From: HGM04593 sp045589695
Lineage (GTDB): Bacteria; Bacteroidota; Bacteroidia; Bacteroidales; Bacteroidaceae
NCBI GenBank assembly: GCA_045589695.1
Contig: JAZNPP010000051.1
Span: forward strand, 9,482-73,481
Length of the DNA: 64,000 nt
Direction: 5' to 3'
In this document: piece after piece, positions 1 to 8,172 of the stretch
Position numbering within the stretch: the stretch's first letter is position 1
Layout of the letters: every line of letters starts with the position of its first letter
Position numbers and translations under genes: made by a program
The notes under the pieces: model-generated
The model's input: only the letters and a program-made list of their open reading frames with translations
What the model was told of the DNA's origin: nothing
The model's database searches: none

Positions 1-1290
1 AACAGCATGTTAGAGGCGAACTCGGGAGACATCAACATTTACGAGAAGTATTACGAAGTGATACTTGGCGCGAACGCCGTCATCGACTATCTTCCGGGCG
101 TTGTTGATACCGAAGACAATATAAACTATGTAAAAGCACAGGCTTATGCTCTCCGCGGTTTTTATTACTTTAACCTCGTAAACCTGTTCGGAGCGCCGTA
201 CAACAGCGACTCCACATCTCTTGGAGTACCCTTGAAACTGCAAAGCGGAATAGAAGAGAGCGAAGACTATCTTAAAAGAAAAACAGTCGCAGAAGTATAC
301 GCGCAAATATTATCGGACCTTCATACGGCCGAGAACGCATATCAGGAACTTCCCGAAGAGCAGCAATGGAAGCGCAACGGTTTCCGCACAAACCTACCGA
401 TGGTTCAGCTGATGCTGTCGCGCACATATTTATATATGGAAAATTGGGCAAAAGCGTCAGCTTATGCCGATTCCGTAATAAAAAACAAAAACTTCAGACT
501 CGAAAACCTTAACAACGTACCGGTCACCGGAACAGACGACGCAGGCCAGACGGTACGCAACTACATCAATTTCCCGAAAAGAGACTCGAATGAAACAATC
601 TGGGCCTACGGCAATGTCGAGGACATGTTCAAATGGACGTATGAGTACGCTACGAACATAAACATCAACAATAACAACAAAAAAATGCATGCGTATTTCA
701 AAGCGTCGGAAGACCTGTTGAACACATACGAAGACTACGACCTTCGTCTTAAGCATTACATAGTACAGGCGCCTCACGGCGTAAATGAAGAGCTGATGTA
801 TATGGCGTTCGGAAAGGTCAATATAGGTACCCAGTATTACTTGCCAAAGCACGACAACTCCATTTTCGGACGTTCACTGCGTCTGTCAGAAGCATATCTT
901 AACTATGCCGAGGCAGAAGCCCGTCTCGGAGGCGAGGGTATCGCTAAAGCAGCCGAAGCGCTTACCGTACTGCGCGAAAACCGTTTCGACCCGGAAGACG
1001 ACTATGAAGTTACGATAACCGACGCCGATGAACTTATAGAATTCATCAAGGAAGAAAGAAGACGCGAGTTATGTTTCGAAGGACACAGATGGTTTGACCT
1101 GCGCCGCTGGGGAATGCCGGAAATCAAGCATATCTGGCACGAAGAAAAAGAGAGCTACGTATACACTCTTGAACAAGGAGATCTGATGTATACAATTCCT
1201 ATTCCCGATGAAGCGTTGCAAGAGAACGCGAGCCTCGTCCAGAACAAGTTGCCCGGACGGCGCTCGTACAGCCAGTCAATAGCGAAATAA
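1..1290 (+). CDS. SusD/RagB-family outer-membrane lipoprotein, 5' truncated
   Basis: This is the C-terminal part of a SusD/RagB-like surface lipoprotein, the nutrient-binding partner of a SusC TonB-dependent channel. The reading frame is open from the first base and the N-terminal signal peptide and lipobox are missing, so the gene begins upstream of the window; the first ATG at 7 is internal. About 429 residues are present. Family marks include the helical run with ALRGFYYFNLVNLFG near residue 50, the repeated AEAYLNYAEAEARLGG-type helix near residue 300, and the C-terminal ERRRELCFEGHRWFDLRRWG motif typical of SusD proteins. The matching susC is presumably just upstream. The next gene begins 24 bases later on the same strand, so the lipoproteins that follow are probably in the same transcript. 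Substrate cannot be read from the sequence. Confidence 0.93.
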   Translation, partial: NSMLEANSGDINIYEKYYEVILGANAVIDYLPGVVDTEDNINYVKAQAYALRGFYYFNLVNLFGAPYNSDSTSLGVPLKLQSGIEESEDYLKRKTVAEVYAQILSDLHTAENAYQELPEEQQWKRNGFRTNLPMVQLMLSRTYLYMENWAKASAYADSVIKNKNFRLENLNNVPVTGTDDAGQTVRNYINFPKRDSNETIWAYGNVEDMFKWTYEYATNININNNNKKMHAYFKASEDLLNTYEDYDLRLKHYIVQAPHGVNEELMYMAFGKVNIGTQYYLPKHDNSIFGRSLRLSEAYLNYAEAEARLGGEGIAKAAEALTVLRENRFDPEDDYEVTITDADELIEFIKEERRRELCFEGHRWFDLRRWGMPEIKHIWHEEKESYVYTLEQGDLMYTIPIPDEALQENASLVQNKLPGRRSYSQSIAK

Positions 1291-1314
1291 ACAAGAATCT
1301 TAAAAAAGATCCAT

Positions 1315-2379
1315 ATGAGAAACTTTGCCAAAACCGTTTTGATAATAGCGGTTGCCATTGCAGCCTTTACCGCATGTCGTGACAACGACGACATTATAAC
1401 CCCGTCGGAAAACTACTCGCCAATACGAGGCGGTTTTCCTCAGGGCAACACGGAGTACGACAATATAATAAATGATATAAAGAAAGAATATGGCGTATAT
1501 CTTCTTTATAAGAATGTTACCGAGGAAGACATGAACCGCGACTGGCTATCGACCGGAACCGGAGATATATTCGTGGCAGGCGACGAGGATGAACGTGAAA
1601 AAGGCGAGTGGGACCTTCCTATGGAGCATCTGCCCTACTATGTCGATTTCTTCCGGTACTACATATTCCCCAATATAACGCCGGAATTCGCTAAATCGAC
1701 CTTCCCTGTAAAAATCTACATGATAAACAATCTCCGTACAGAACCGCGCAAGTTCAGCGACGACGAAGAGGAGAATGAAAATGCTGCGGCAAGCACCGAA
1801 ACCAACCCGTACAAGACCATCAAATTAGGAAACTTCGACAACTGGGCCATAAGTTTTCCCGACAGCGTCATAAAGGGGAACAGCGGCACGGATTCCGATT
1901 ACGCTCTAAAGCAACAGCGATGCGTTTTCATGATAAATGTAATAAACAACTCATTTGAAAAAGGGGATATTGACTCACCGGACGAGTTCTGGGAAGACTA
2001 CGACATGAGAGACAGCGTCAAGGTCAATGTCAAGGACATGAACGCTGACAACAGCCTGCGCAATCTGGGCTTCGTCGATATGCTTGAAGAAAAGTTCGGA
2101 ACAGGAAAGAGCAAGGATATCGTAAAGCCACTGCCTATACAGAGCAAAGCGGAACTCGAAACGAGTTATTGGAAAAAAGGCAACCATTTCGACCTTTTCA
2201 AGGCATACCTTATGAATGCGATGTGGTACACCCCCGAAGAATTCCATGCAAGATACGAAACCGATAAATATATCAAAATAAAAACGAAGTACGAATTTGT
2301 AACCGATTACCTTAAGAAGACTTACGGAATTGACTTGATAGGCATATCAACTGGAGAAAGAAAAGAGGCAGAAGAATAG
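1315..2379 (+). CDS. SusD-linked lipoprotein, metallohydrolase-like without HExxH
   Basis: A 354-residue lipoprotein: the hydrophobic signal segment ends in AAFTAC, with the Cys near residue 21 as the likely lipid site. The start of the mature part (NTEYDNIINDIKKEYGVYLLYK) resembles the 'substrate import-associated zinc metallohydrolase lipoproteins' usually encoded beside SusC/SusD pairs. That family is known for an HExxH zinc motif. None is visible here; the place where it would be expected, around residues 203-217, reads CVFMINVINNSFEKG. If the family assignment is right, this is a non-catalytic member that may bind rather than cut a substrate. It sits 24 bases after susD and 5 bases before the next lipoprotein, so it is probably cotranscribed. 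The homology call is from memory of the family and is moderately certain; the missing motif is seen directly. Confidence 0.7.
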   Translation: MRNFAKTVLIIAVAIAAFTACRDNDDIITPSENYSPIRGGFPQGNTEYDNIINDIKKEYGVYLLYKNVTEEDMNRDWLSTGTGDIFVAGDEDEREKGEWDLPMEHLPYYVDFFRYYIFPNITPEFAKSTFPVKIYMINNLRTEPRKFSDDEEENENAAASTETNPYKTIKLGNFDNWAISFPDSVIKGNSGTDSDYALKQQRCVFMINVINNSFEKGDIDSPDEFWEDYDMRDSVKVNVKDMNADNSLRNLGFVDMLEEKFGTGKSKDIVKPLPIQSKAELETSYWKKGNHFDLFKAYLMNAMWYTPEEFHARYETDKYIKIKTKYEFVTDYLKKTYGIDLIGISTGERKEAEE

Positions 2380-2384
2380 ATGCG

Positions 2385-3473
2385 ATGAATACACTTAAGA
2401 ATATACTGACAATATATCTTTTGTCGTTAATGACAATTTCATGCAAAGGCTCCGTTCCCATTGACACAATTTGGGAAAGAGAGTTCGAAAACGCAAAAGA
2501 AATAATCGATACCTACAACATCGTAAAAGAAAAGACCGGCAAAAAAGAAAAAGAACTTCAAACTCTCAATAATTGCTACTATATATGGAATTGCGGAGAG
2601 TACATGTTCAAATGCAGGGGCAAGAACGAAGACATCTCGGCATTGCCGCTGCATGCCGAAAAACTTTCATTCGACGATGACATAGTGATGAAGTTCATGG
2701 ACGGACACAATGCGGAACGCTTCGCCGACCATTACTTCACGCTCGAAGCCATGCACAGAGGATGCAGCTACGAGGAAGCCCGAGACGGACTTACCGTAAC
2801 CGTTTTCTTCCCAATCAGAGGACTCAACAGCAATGATTACAACAAACTCAAGACGGTTTTTTCATGCAAGAATAAAGTTCTCCACGAAGCATACCTGAAA
2901 AAGATGGTACACCCGTTGAACAACAACGGATGCAACAAAGAGTTTTTAGAAGTACGCGACATCATTATCAAGAACGTGGCAGACAGCGACGCGAGAAAGA
3001 AGATATTGCAGATGTACGATGCCTACATACCTATAATGCCGGGAGCGCCGGCTCCGAACGCCTCTTTCAGGGATACTGAGGGCAACAGACACAAGATAAG
3101 CGATTTCAAGGGCAAAGTGCTTGTAATGGACGTTTGGGCGACATGGTGCGGAAGCTGCCTAAAAAACATGCCTCATTATATCGAGTTCCGGGAACGGTAC
3201 AAAGAAAATGGCGATGTAGAATTTGTTACCGTATCGACCGACAGCGACGAAATCAGAGACAGATGGCTTGCCGCCATAAAAAAGCACAAAATGGCGGGAA
3301 TGCTCAACCTGATGCCTGACCGTAACGAAGGCGTACAGTTTGAAGAGGAATACAAAGTGAGCGGCGTGCCAAGATATATCGTAATAGACAAAAAAGGCGA
3401 CATCATATCCGCATTCGCCCCGAAACCAGGAGATGAGCTGAACAAAATTATTAAGGAAGCATTAGAAGACTAA
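2385..3473 (+). CDS. TlpA-like thiol-disulfide oxidoreductase lipoprotein
   Basis: A 362-residue protein with a lipoprotein signal (LLSLMTISC, Cys near residue 20) and a C-terminal thioredoxin-fold domain of the TlpA/ResA type from about residue 220 on. The active site is C255-G-S-C258 in ATWCGSCLKNMP, and the cis-Pro region SGVPRYIVIDKKG follows. The first 200 residues form an N-terminal region typical of Bacteroidetes TlpA proteins, whose role is unclear. As a periplasm-facing reductase it could reduce disulfides or help cytochrome or metalloprotein maturation. It begins 5 bases after the previous stop, and the next gene begins 1 base after its own stop, so the three are translationally close. 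The position in a SusD operon suggests work on imported proteins or peptides, which is inference. Confidence 0.88.
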   Translation: MNTLKNILTIYLLSLMTISCKGSVPIDTIWEREFENAKEIIDTYNIVKEKTGKKEKELQTLNNCYYIWNCGEYMFKCRGKNEDISALPLHAEKLSFDDDIVMKFMDGHNAERFADHYFTLEAMHRGCSYEEARDGLTVTVFFPIRGLNSNDYNKLKTVFSCKNKVLHEAYLKKMVHPLNNNGCNKEFLEVRDIIIKNVADSDARKKILQMYDAYIPIMPGAPAPNASFRDTEGNRHKISDFKGKVLVMDVWATWCGSCLKNMPHYIEFRERYKENGDVEFVTVSTDSDEIRDRWLAAIKKHKMAGMLNLMPDRNEGVQFEEEYKVSGVPRYIVIDKKGDIISAFAPKPGDELNKIIKEALED

Positions 3474-3474
3474 G

Positions 3475-3987
3475 ATGAAAAGCAGAGATTACATATTTTT
3501 TTTGGTATTGACGACACTAATATCATGCAACGGAGAAAAACAAGTGCAGACTACAGAAAAACCGGATATCAAGAAAGCGGAAACCGTTTTAGCGCAAGCT
3601 GACGAAGAAGGTAATGTAAACTATGTCGATATAACATTAGACGAAGCTTTCGCAAAGGCCGAAGAAGAAAAGAAACTGCTCTTCATCGATTGCTCCACCA
3701 CTACATGCGGCCCATGCAGGATGATGCGGAAGAATATCCTCTCAAAGAAAAAATGCAGCGACTACATCAACGAAAATTTCATCGCCCTGCACATAAACAT
3801 GGATGAAGGAGAAGGTATCGAGATAGCTGAGAAATACAAAGTGGGCATATTCCCCACATACATGATACTAAACCCGGACGGAACAAAACGCGGAGAAGTT
3901 ATAGGAGCCGACAAGAACATCAAAAGATTTATTGAGAAGCTGATGAGCGCGGCACAAGGAGAAGCGCAAGGAAACGCAAAAGGATAA
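3475..3987 (+). CDS. Thioredoxin-like lipoprotein (CGPC)
   Basis: A 170-residue protein with a signal peptide ending in TTLISC, so a probable lipoprotein anchored at Cys near residue 18. The thioredoxin domain carries C78-G-P-C81 in TTTCGPCRMM, the classical thioredoxin active-site sequence, followed by the KYKVGIFPTYMILNPDG segment with the cis-proline. It resembles the DUF255/thioredoxin_7 type of small periplasmic thioredoxin. The start codon is 1 base after the upstream TAA, which favours coupled translation with the TlpA-like gene. Together they give a two-member redox pair in a SusD locus: one could reduce the other or both could act on the same client. The C-terminal tail after residue 155 is Ala/Gln/Gly rich and probably disordered. 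Confidence 0.88.
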   Translation: MKSRDYIFFLVLTTLISCNGEKQVQTTEKPDIKKAETVLAQADEEGNVNYVDITLDEAFAKAEEEKKLLFIDCSTTTCGPCRMMRKNILSKKKCSDYINENFIALHINMDEGEGIEIAEKYKVGIFPTYMILNPDGTKRGEVIGADKNIKRFIEKLMSAAQGEAQGNAKG

Positions 3988-4014
3988 AAGCAACAATTAA
4001 TTTAAAATGATACC

Positions 4015-6066
4015 ATGAGAAAATTTCTACTTTTACTTGCAAATCTGGCATTAGTGACATTCACGATGAATGCCGAGACATACACGCACGTGTTCAAGAG
4101 CGGAGACCTTACCGCAGAGGGGGGTAACGCAACGCTTACAGATGTTGAATGGAGCGCATCAAGCGCGACATTAATGGATTGGAATGACAAAGGCAAAGGC
4201 ATTCAACTTGGTAGCAAAACGACTCCCTGTCCAAGCTATAGCCTAACGACAGAAGCCTTTAAAGATTATACAATAACGAGCGTTACCGTTTATAGCTCAA
4301 TAGCATCAAGCGGCGACGCCGAATTATCAATAACTGTCGGTGACGAGAAATCTCAGGTTTTCGAATTAGAAACGACAGAAGCCGCATACACATTCGACTG
4401 CAAAAGTAAAGGAAAGATAGAAATAAACTGGAGTTCGACACAACGCGCTTACTATATCAAAAGCATTGAAGTCGTATATGAGCTGCCGGCCGAGATGGTT
4501 AATGTCGAAACGCCGTCATTCACGACGCCGACCGGCATTTATGCCGACAAAGTAAAAGTGACTGCAGAGACTATCGACAAGAGCCTGGTACTATACTACA
4601 CGCTTGACGGGACAATCCCAAGCTACGAAGATTATGTAAACGACCTCGGCACTACCCGTTGCAGCAAGTATTGGATTATGGAGACCGAACTGACGGCAAC
4701 CGCAACAATAAAAGCAATAGCTGTCAAGGTAGACGGCGAATCGGTCTACAAGAGCGATATCGCTGAGGCTACATATATCGTTTCCCAGACCAAGCCGTAT
4801 GTCCAGGCATCAGAAATAACAGAAGGCAATAGATACGCAATAGCGGCCAACAGCTGCATAGCGGACGCATTGACGGCGGATACCAATAGCGGATACTTGC
4901 AAGGCAGAACGTATACGGCATATGAGAAATATATTGAAACCGTTGAATACGACGCACTGACATTCAGCGCCGCAGCCGGCGGATATACAATTAAGGATGC
5001 GGCAAACCGTTACATGTATGTAAAGGAAGATGAAACGACAGTTAGCTTTGCCAATGATATTCCGGCAGCAGAAGCAGCCGTTTGGAATATATCGTTCAAC
5101 GACGGAAAGGCAGAAATAAAGAGCGGCGGGAAGACATTGTATTACGTTGCCGACAAAAACCATTTCGGATGTTATCAGGCGACAGAGGTGACCGACAAAA
5201 TGTCTTTACCGACACTTTTCATGCTTCGCGAGTACCCGCAAGCTACAATAACGCCGGAATACAAAAGCGCTGTGACTTCGATTCAGAAGATTACAGTAAG
5301 ATGCGAAGAGGGCATAGGCGCAGACGAGAACACCGTACTCAAGACTACGCTGAACGATAAAAACTACGTATTCACATGTACGCAGATAGACGATAACACG
5401 TTGGAATTTACAAGCGAGGAGCCATTAACGACAATAAACAACGCTGATATTTGGATAAACATTGAAGGAGATATTTACTTGAATCCTGCCGGAATAAATA
5501 TGATAATGCCTATCAAAAAGACGAACTTCGGACGTACTATAGCAGAATATCGTCTTGAAGGTAATGCGCCTGCAGCGACGATAGAAAATGTAGTTCCCGC
5601 AAATGGCTCTGAAGTCGAAGCGTTAAGTTACTTCCTTTTCACCTTCAGCTACTACGCCGGAGAGAGTGATGACGAAAACAAGACTGCTAAACTCTACATT
5701 GAAGGAAGCGAAGAGAGCATACCTCTCACCTTCACAACCAAGACTGAAGACAAAAACTCACTCGTTGAACAGATGCAAGGCGCATTAATGACCGAAACGC
5801 CTGTTACTGCCAATGGAACATATATCCTCGAAATTTCAGACGGCTATTTCATTGACGGCAACGGAAGAGACGTCAAGGGCATTACGCTTAAATACACCGT
5901 AAAGAACGAAACAGCTATCGAGGATATTATTGCAGATGGAGAAAAGAACTGGAGAGTCTATGACATCAGAGGCATCAAAGTCCTTGACACGGATAATCAC
6001 GAACAGCTTAACGACCTTCCGCACGGCATATACATAATCAATGGTAAAAAGTGGATTGTAGAATAA
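4015..6066 (+). CDS. Secreted protein with CHB_HEX_C-type domain and T9SS-like C-terminal tail
   Basis: A 683-residue exported protein with an N-terminal signal peptide (KFLLLLANLALVTFTMNAE). Residues 20-155 look like a beta-rich domain. About 163-250 resemble the chitobiase/hexosaminidase C-terminal type (TPTGIYADKVKVTAET, YYTLDGTIPSYEDY, ATIKAIAVKVDG). About 260-420 hold a ricin-like or lipocalin-like beta module. The last 60 residues (WRVYDIRGIKVLD, then LPHGIYIINGKKWIVE) match the pattern of type A T9SS sorting domains, which suggests export across the outer membrane and surface attachment. No catalytic motif is visible, so it may be a binding or structural surface protein. It lies 27 bases after the thioredoxin-like gene and ends just before a strong hairpin terminator, making it the last gene of the left-edge operon. 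Confidence 0.8.
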   Translation: MRKFLLLLANLALVTFTMNAETYTHVFKSGDLTAEGGNATLTDVEWSASSATLMDWNDKGKGIQLGSKTTPCPSYSLTTEAFKDYTITSVTVYSSIASSGDAELSITVGDEKSQVFELETTEAAYTFDCKSKGKIEINWSSTQRAYYIKSIEVVYELPAEMVNVETPSFTTPTGIYADKVKVTAETIDKSLVLYYTLDGTIPSYEDYVNDLGTTRCSKYWIMETELTATATIKAIAVKVDGESVYKSDIAEATYIVSQTKPYVQASEITEGNRYAIAANSCIADALTADTNSGYLQGRTYTAYEKYIETVEYDALTFSAAAGGYTIKDAANRYMYVKEDETTVSFANDIPAAEAAVWNISFNDGKAEIKSGGKTLYYVADKNHFGCYQATEVTDKMSLPTLFMLREYPQATITPEYKSAVTSIQKITVRCEEGIGADENTVLKTTLNDKNYVFTCTQIDDNTLEFTSEEPLTTINNADIWINIEGDIYLNPAGINMIMPIKKTNFGRTIAEYRLEGNAPAATIENVVPANGSEVEALSYFLFTFSYYAGESDDENKTAKLYIEGSEESIPLTFTTKTEDKNSLVEQMQGALMTETPVTANGTYILEISDGYFIDGNGRDVKGITLKYTVKNETAIEDIIADGEKNWRVYDIRGIKVLDTDNHEQLNDLPHGIYIINGKKWIVE

Positions 6067-6087
6067 ACCGATACGGCTTATAACAAT

Positions 6088-6122
6088 AAAAAATACTCCT
6101 TGACTAATCAAGGAGTATTTTT
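6088..6122. terminator. Bidirectional hairpin terminator
   Basis: A perfect 15-bp stem (6089-6103 with 6108-6122) around a 4-base loop, flanked by A-runs on the left and T-runs on the right. It lies between convergent genes ending at 6066 (+) and 6138 (-) and can serve both. Confidence 0.85.
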
Positions 6123-6137
6123 ATGTTTACGTTTCAA

Positions 6138-6659
6138 TCAGAAATAGTAACGGAAACCTATTTTCGGCGATGTCAAAAGATTGAACCACACACTATTGCT
6201 GTACTTCCCGGCACAAGTATAATCAAGATTTACCAAACCTACAGAAAGAGCCATATTCTCGACAGGACGGTATTCCAATGATGCAATATCAAAAGACATT
6301 GCAAAGATGCCGGTATCGCCTCCATTCTGGAAACCGCCGCCTACAGAAAACTGCGGAGTATAATACAGTTTATCAACTATAGGCAGATAGTATGCCACAT
6401 TAGGCATAACATGAAAAGAGTGTGATGCAGATGTTGAATACTTCACTTCGGCTCCGATTTTGATATTGTCAGCTACAAAATAACCGAACTCAGGAGCGAT
6501 AGAAAACGATACAGAGTTACTCATATGACCGCCGCCGCCCCATGACGAAACGCCGAACGAGAGATTGCCTCCTGCATACATCTCACCTTTTGACTGCGCA
6601 TTAGCGGTTGATACACACATTGCGATAACCGCTACCAATAAAAAAGTATTTTTTTTCAT
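6138..6659 (-). CDS. Small outer-membrane beta-barrel protein
   Basis: A 173-residue protein with a clean signal peptide (MKKNTFLLVAVIAMCVSTANAQ) and a body made of alternating hydrophobic and polar residues, ending in the aromatic sequence GFRYYF, as in outer-membrane barrels. It resembles the 'outer membrane beta-barrel protein' group common in Bacteroidetes (OmpW/OMP_b-brl type). The open frame continues upstream to 6758, but the extra 33 residues have no signal-peptide character, and the A/T-rich bases before 6659 look like an untranslated leader, so the internal ATG at 6659 was chosen. It stands alone between a convergent operon and a divergent gene. No function beyond a membrane pore or structural role can be claimed. 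Confidence 0.8.
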   Translation of the reverse strand: MKKNTFLLVAVIAMCVSTANAQSKGEMYAGGNLSFGVSSWGGGGHMSNSVSFSIAPEFGYFVADNIKIGAEVKYSTSASHSFHVMPNVAYYLPIVDKLYYTPQFSVGGGFQNGGDTGIFAMSFDIASLEYRPVENMALSVGLVNLDYTCAGKYSNSVWFNLLTSPKIGFRYYF

Positions 6660-6821
6660 AGTACTGAATTTAATGTTACGGCGTAAAATTATATAAATTT
6701 GTATATTGATTACAACAGAGAGGCAGTTAAAAAAAGAAAAACAGCGGCAATACTTCAAAATATAGCCTAAAAGGGAAATAAGGTAAAGAAAATTTATATT
6801 CAGGAAAATAAAAAATATGAA

Positions 6822-6829
6822 TAACTTTG
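6822..6829 (+). promoter_or_regulatory. Promoter -7 element (TAACTTTG)
   Basis: TAACTTTG matches the Bacteroides consensus TAnnTTTG. It lies 28 bases before the M23 peptidase start at 6858, leaving a leader of about 20-25 bases. No clear -33 element is seen. Confidence 0.6.
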
Positions 6830-6857
6830 CAGCCGTATTGAAAATATCTTACAATAG

Positions 6858-8132
6858 ATGATGAACGTATCCAATAACAGAAAAATCATAATAATATTCG
6901 CGGCAACTGTTATTGCTGTCATAAGCAGCGCCGCGTTCTTTTTTTACGACAGAAGCAAAGAGACGCAATCCCCGGCTGCTGAAGCCGTACGCGAAACGGA
7001 AAAAGAGATTGTATACAAATACGGACTCCCGACCGAGAAATTTATTGCGGAGCATGACACAATAGGCAATAATCAGACACTTTCAGATGTGCTGTACGGA
7101 TTCGGTTTCAGTTCAAGACAGATATATGAACTGACACAGTGCCCCGACAGCATTTTCGACGAACGCAAGATACGCCCCGGACAGGTATGCGCAATATTAA
7201 GAGACAAAGACAGCGCATCGGCGGCACACTATTTCGTTTTTGAAGAGAACGCAAAGAGATACGTTACTTTTGACCTTACACAAGGCTACAAGGCTACCCG
7301 CGGCACAAACCCGTCGGAATGGCGTGAGAGAGAGATAGCAGGTACCGTACGCACCTCGCTTTGGCATGCTATGGGAGAGAACGGCGCTTCTCCTCAGGTG
7401 GCCGTGCTGCTGTCGCACATATTCGGGTGGTCTATAGATTTCTTCGGCATACAGAAAGGCGATGAGTTCAGAGTCATATATGCTCAAGAGTTCGTTGAAG
7501 ACAAAGCTCTGAACGATTATCGCATCATAGCTGCGTCTTTCCGCGCTTCGGACAGCACGTTCTATGCAATACCGTTCACGCAAGATGGAGAAGAACTGTT
7601 CTACAACACTGACGGCAACAGCCTTGAGGGCGCATTTCTCAAGGCTCCTCTTGACTTTTACCGCATAACATCCAAGTTCTCGAACAGCAGAATGCACCCC
7701 GTACTAAAACGCCGCAGGGCACATCATGGGGTCGATTACGCCGCGCCGACAGGAACGCCGGTATACGCCATCGGCAGCGGAAAGGTCATCGAAAAGGGCT
7801 ACCAGCCCAGAGGAGGCGGCAACTATGTAAAGATACGGCACAACAGTACATACACGACGACATACATGCACCTGTCAAGATTCGCCAAAGGGTTGAAAGT
7901 TGGAGATGCAGTAAAGCAAAAGCAGGTTATTGGATACGTAGGATCTACAGGCCTCTCCACGGGACCTCACCTCGATTTCAGAGTATACGAGAACGGGAAG
8001 GCCATAAACCCGCTGACCGTAAAGTCGCAACCTAAAAAGCCCGTAAGCGAAGCTAACAGAGAAGAGTTCAGGCACACATGCGATTCCCTCGTCACAAGGC
8101 TGAAACGGATTTCTCAAACACAAAAAATGTGA
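6858..8132 (+). CDS. M23-family murein endopeptidase
   Basis: A 424-residue protein with an N-terminal membrane anchor (residues 10-28). A LysM/OapA-like region at about 60-130 (NQTLSDVLYGFGFSSRQIYEL) precedes a C-terminal peptidase M23 domain from about 275 to 395. The metal-binding HxGxD motif is present as HHGVDYAAPTGTPVYA, along with YMHL. The usual second motif HLHF reads GPHLDFRVY, so an Asp stands where the last metal-ligand His is normal; I recall the same variant in other Bacteroidetes M23 proteins. Its likely role is cutting peptidoglycan cross-links in the periplasm during growth or division. It is a single-gene unit with its own promoter, and its stop codon is inside the stem of the following terminator. 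Confidence 0.88.
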   Translation: MMNVSNNRKIIIIFAATVIAVISSAAFFFYDRSKETQSPAAEAVRETEKEIVYKYGLPTEKFIAEHDTIGNNQTLSDVLYGFGFSSRQIYELTQCPDSIFDERKIRPGQVCAILRDKDSASAAHYFVFEENAKRYVTFDLTQGYKATRGTNPSEWREREIAGTVRTSLWHAMGENGASPQVAVLLSHIFGWSIDFFGIQKGDEFRVIYAQEFVEDKALNDYRIIAASFRASDSTFYAIPFTQDGEELFYNTDGNSLEGAFLKAPLDFYRITSKFSNSRMHPVLKRRRAHHGVDYAAPTGTPVYAIGSGKVIEKGYQPRGGGNYVKIRHNSTYTTTYMHLSRFAKGLKVGDAVKQKQVIGYVGSTGLSTGPHLDFRVYENGKAINPLTVKSQPKKPVSEANREEFRHTCDSLVTRLKRISQTQKM

Positions 8133-8157
8133 GCAACTTAGCTTGCTCACATTTTTT
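8122..8157. terminator. Bidirectional hairpin terminator
   Basis: A perfect 15-bp stem (8122-8136 with 8143-8157) and a 6-base loop, with A-rich and T-rich ends. It separates the convergent M23 peptidase and beta-galactosidase genes. The M23 stop codon (8130-8132) is part of the stem. Confidence 0.88.
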
Positions 8158-8172
8158 GTATAAAGAAAATTC

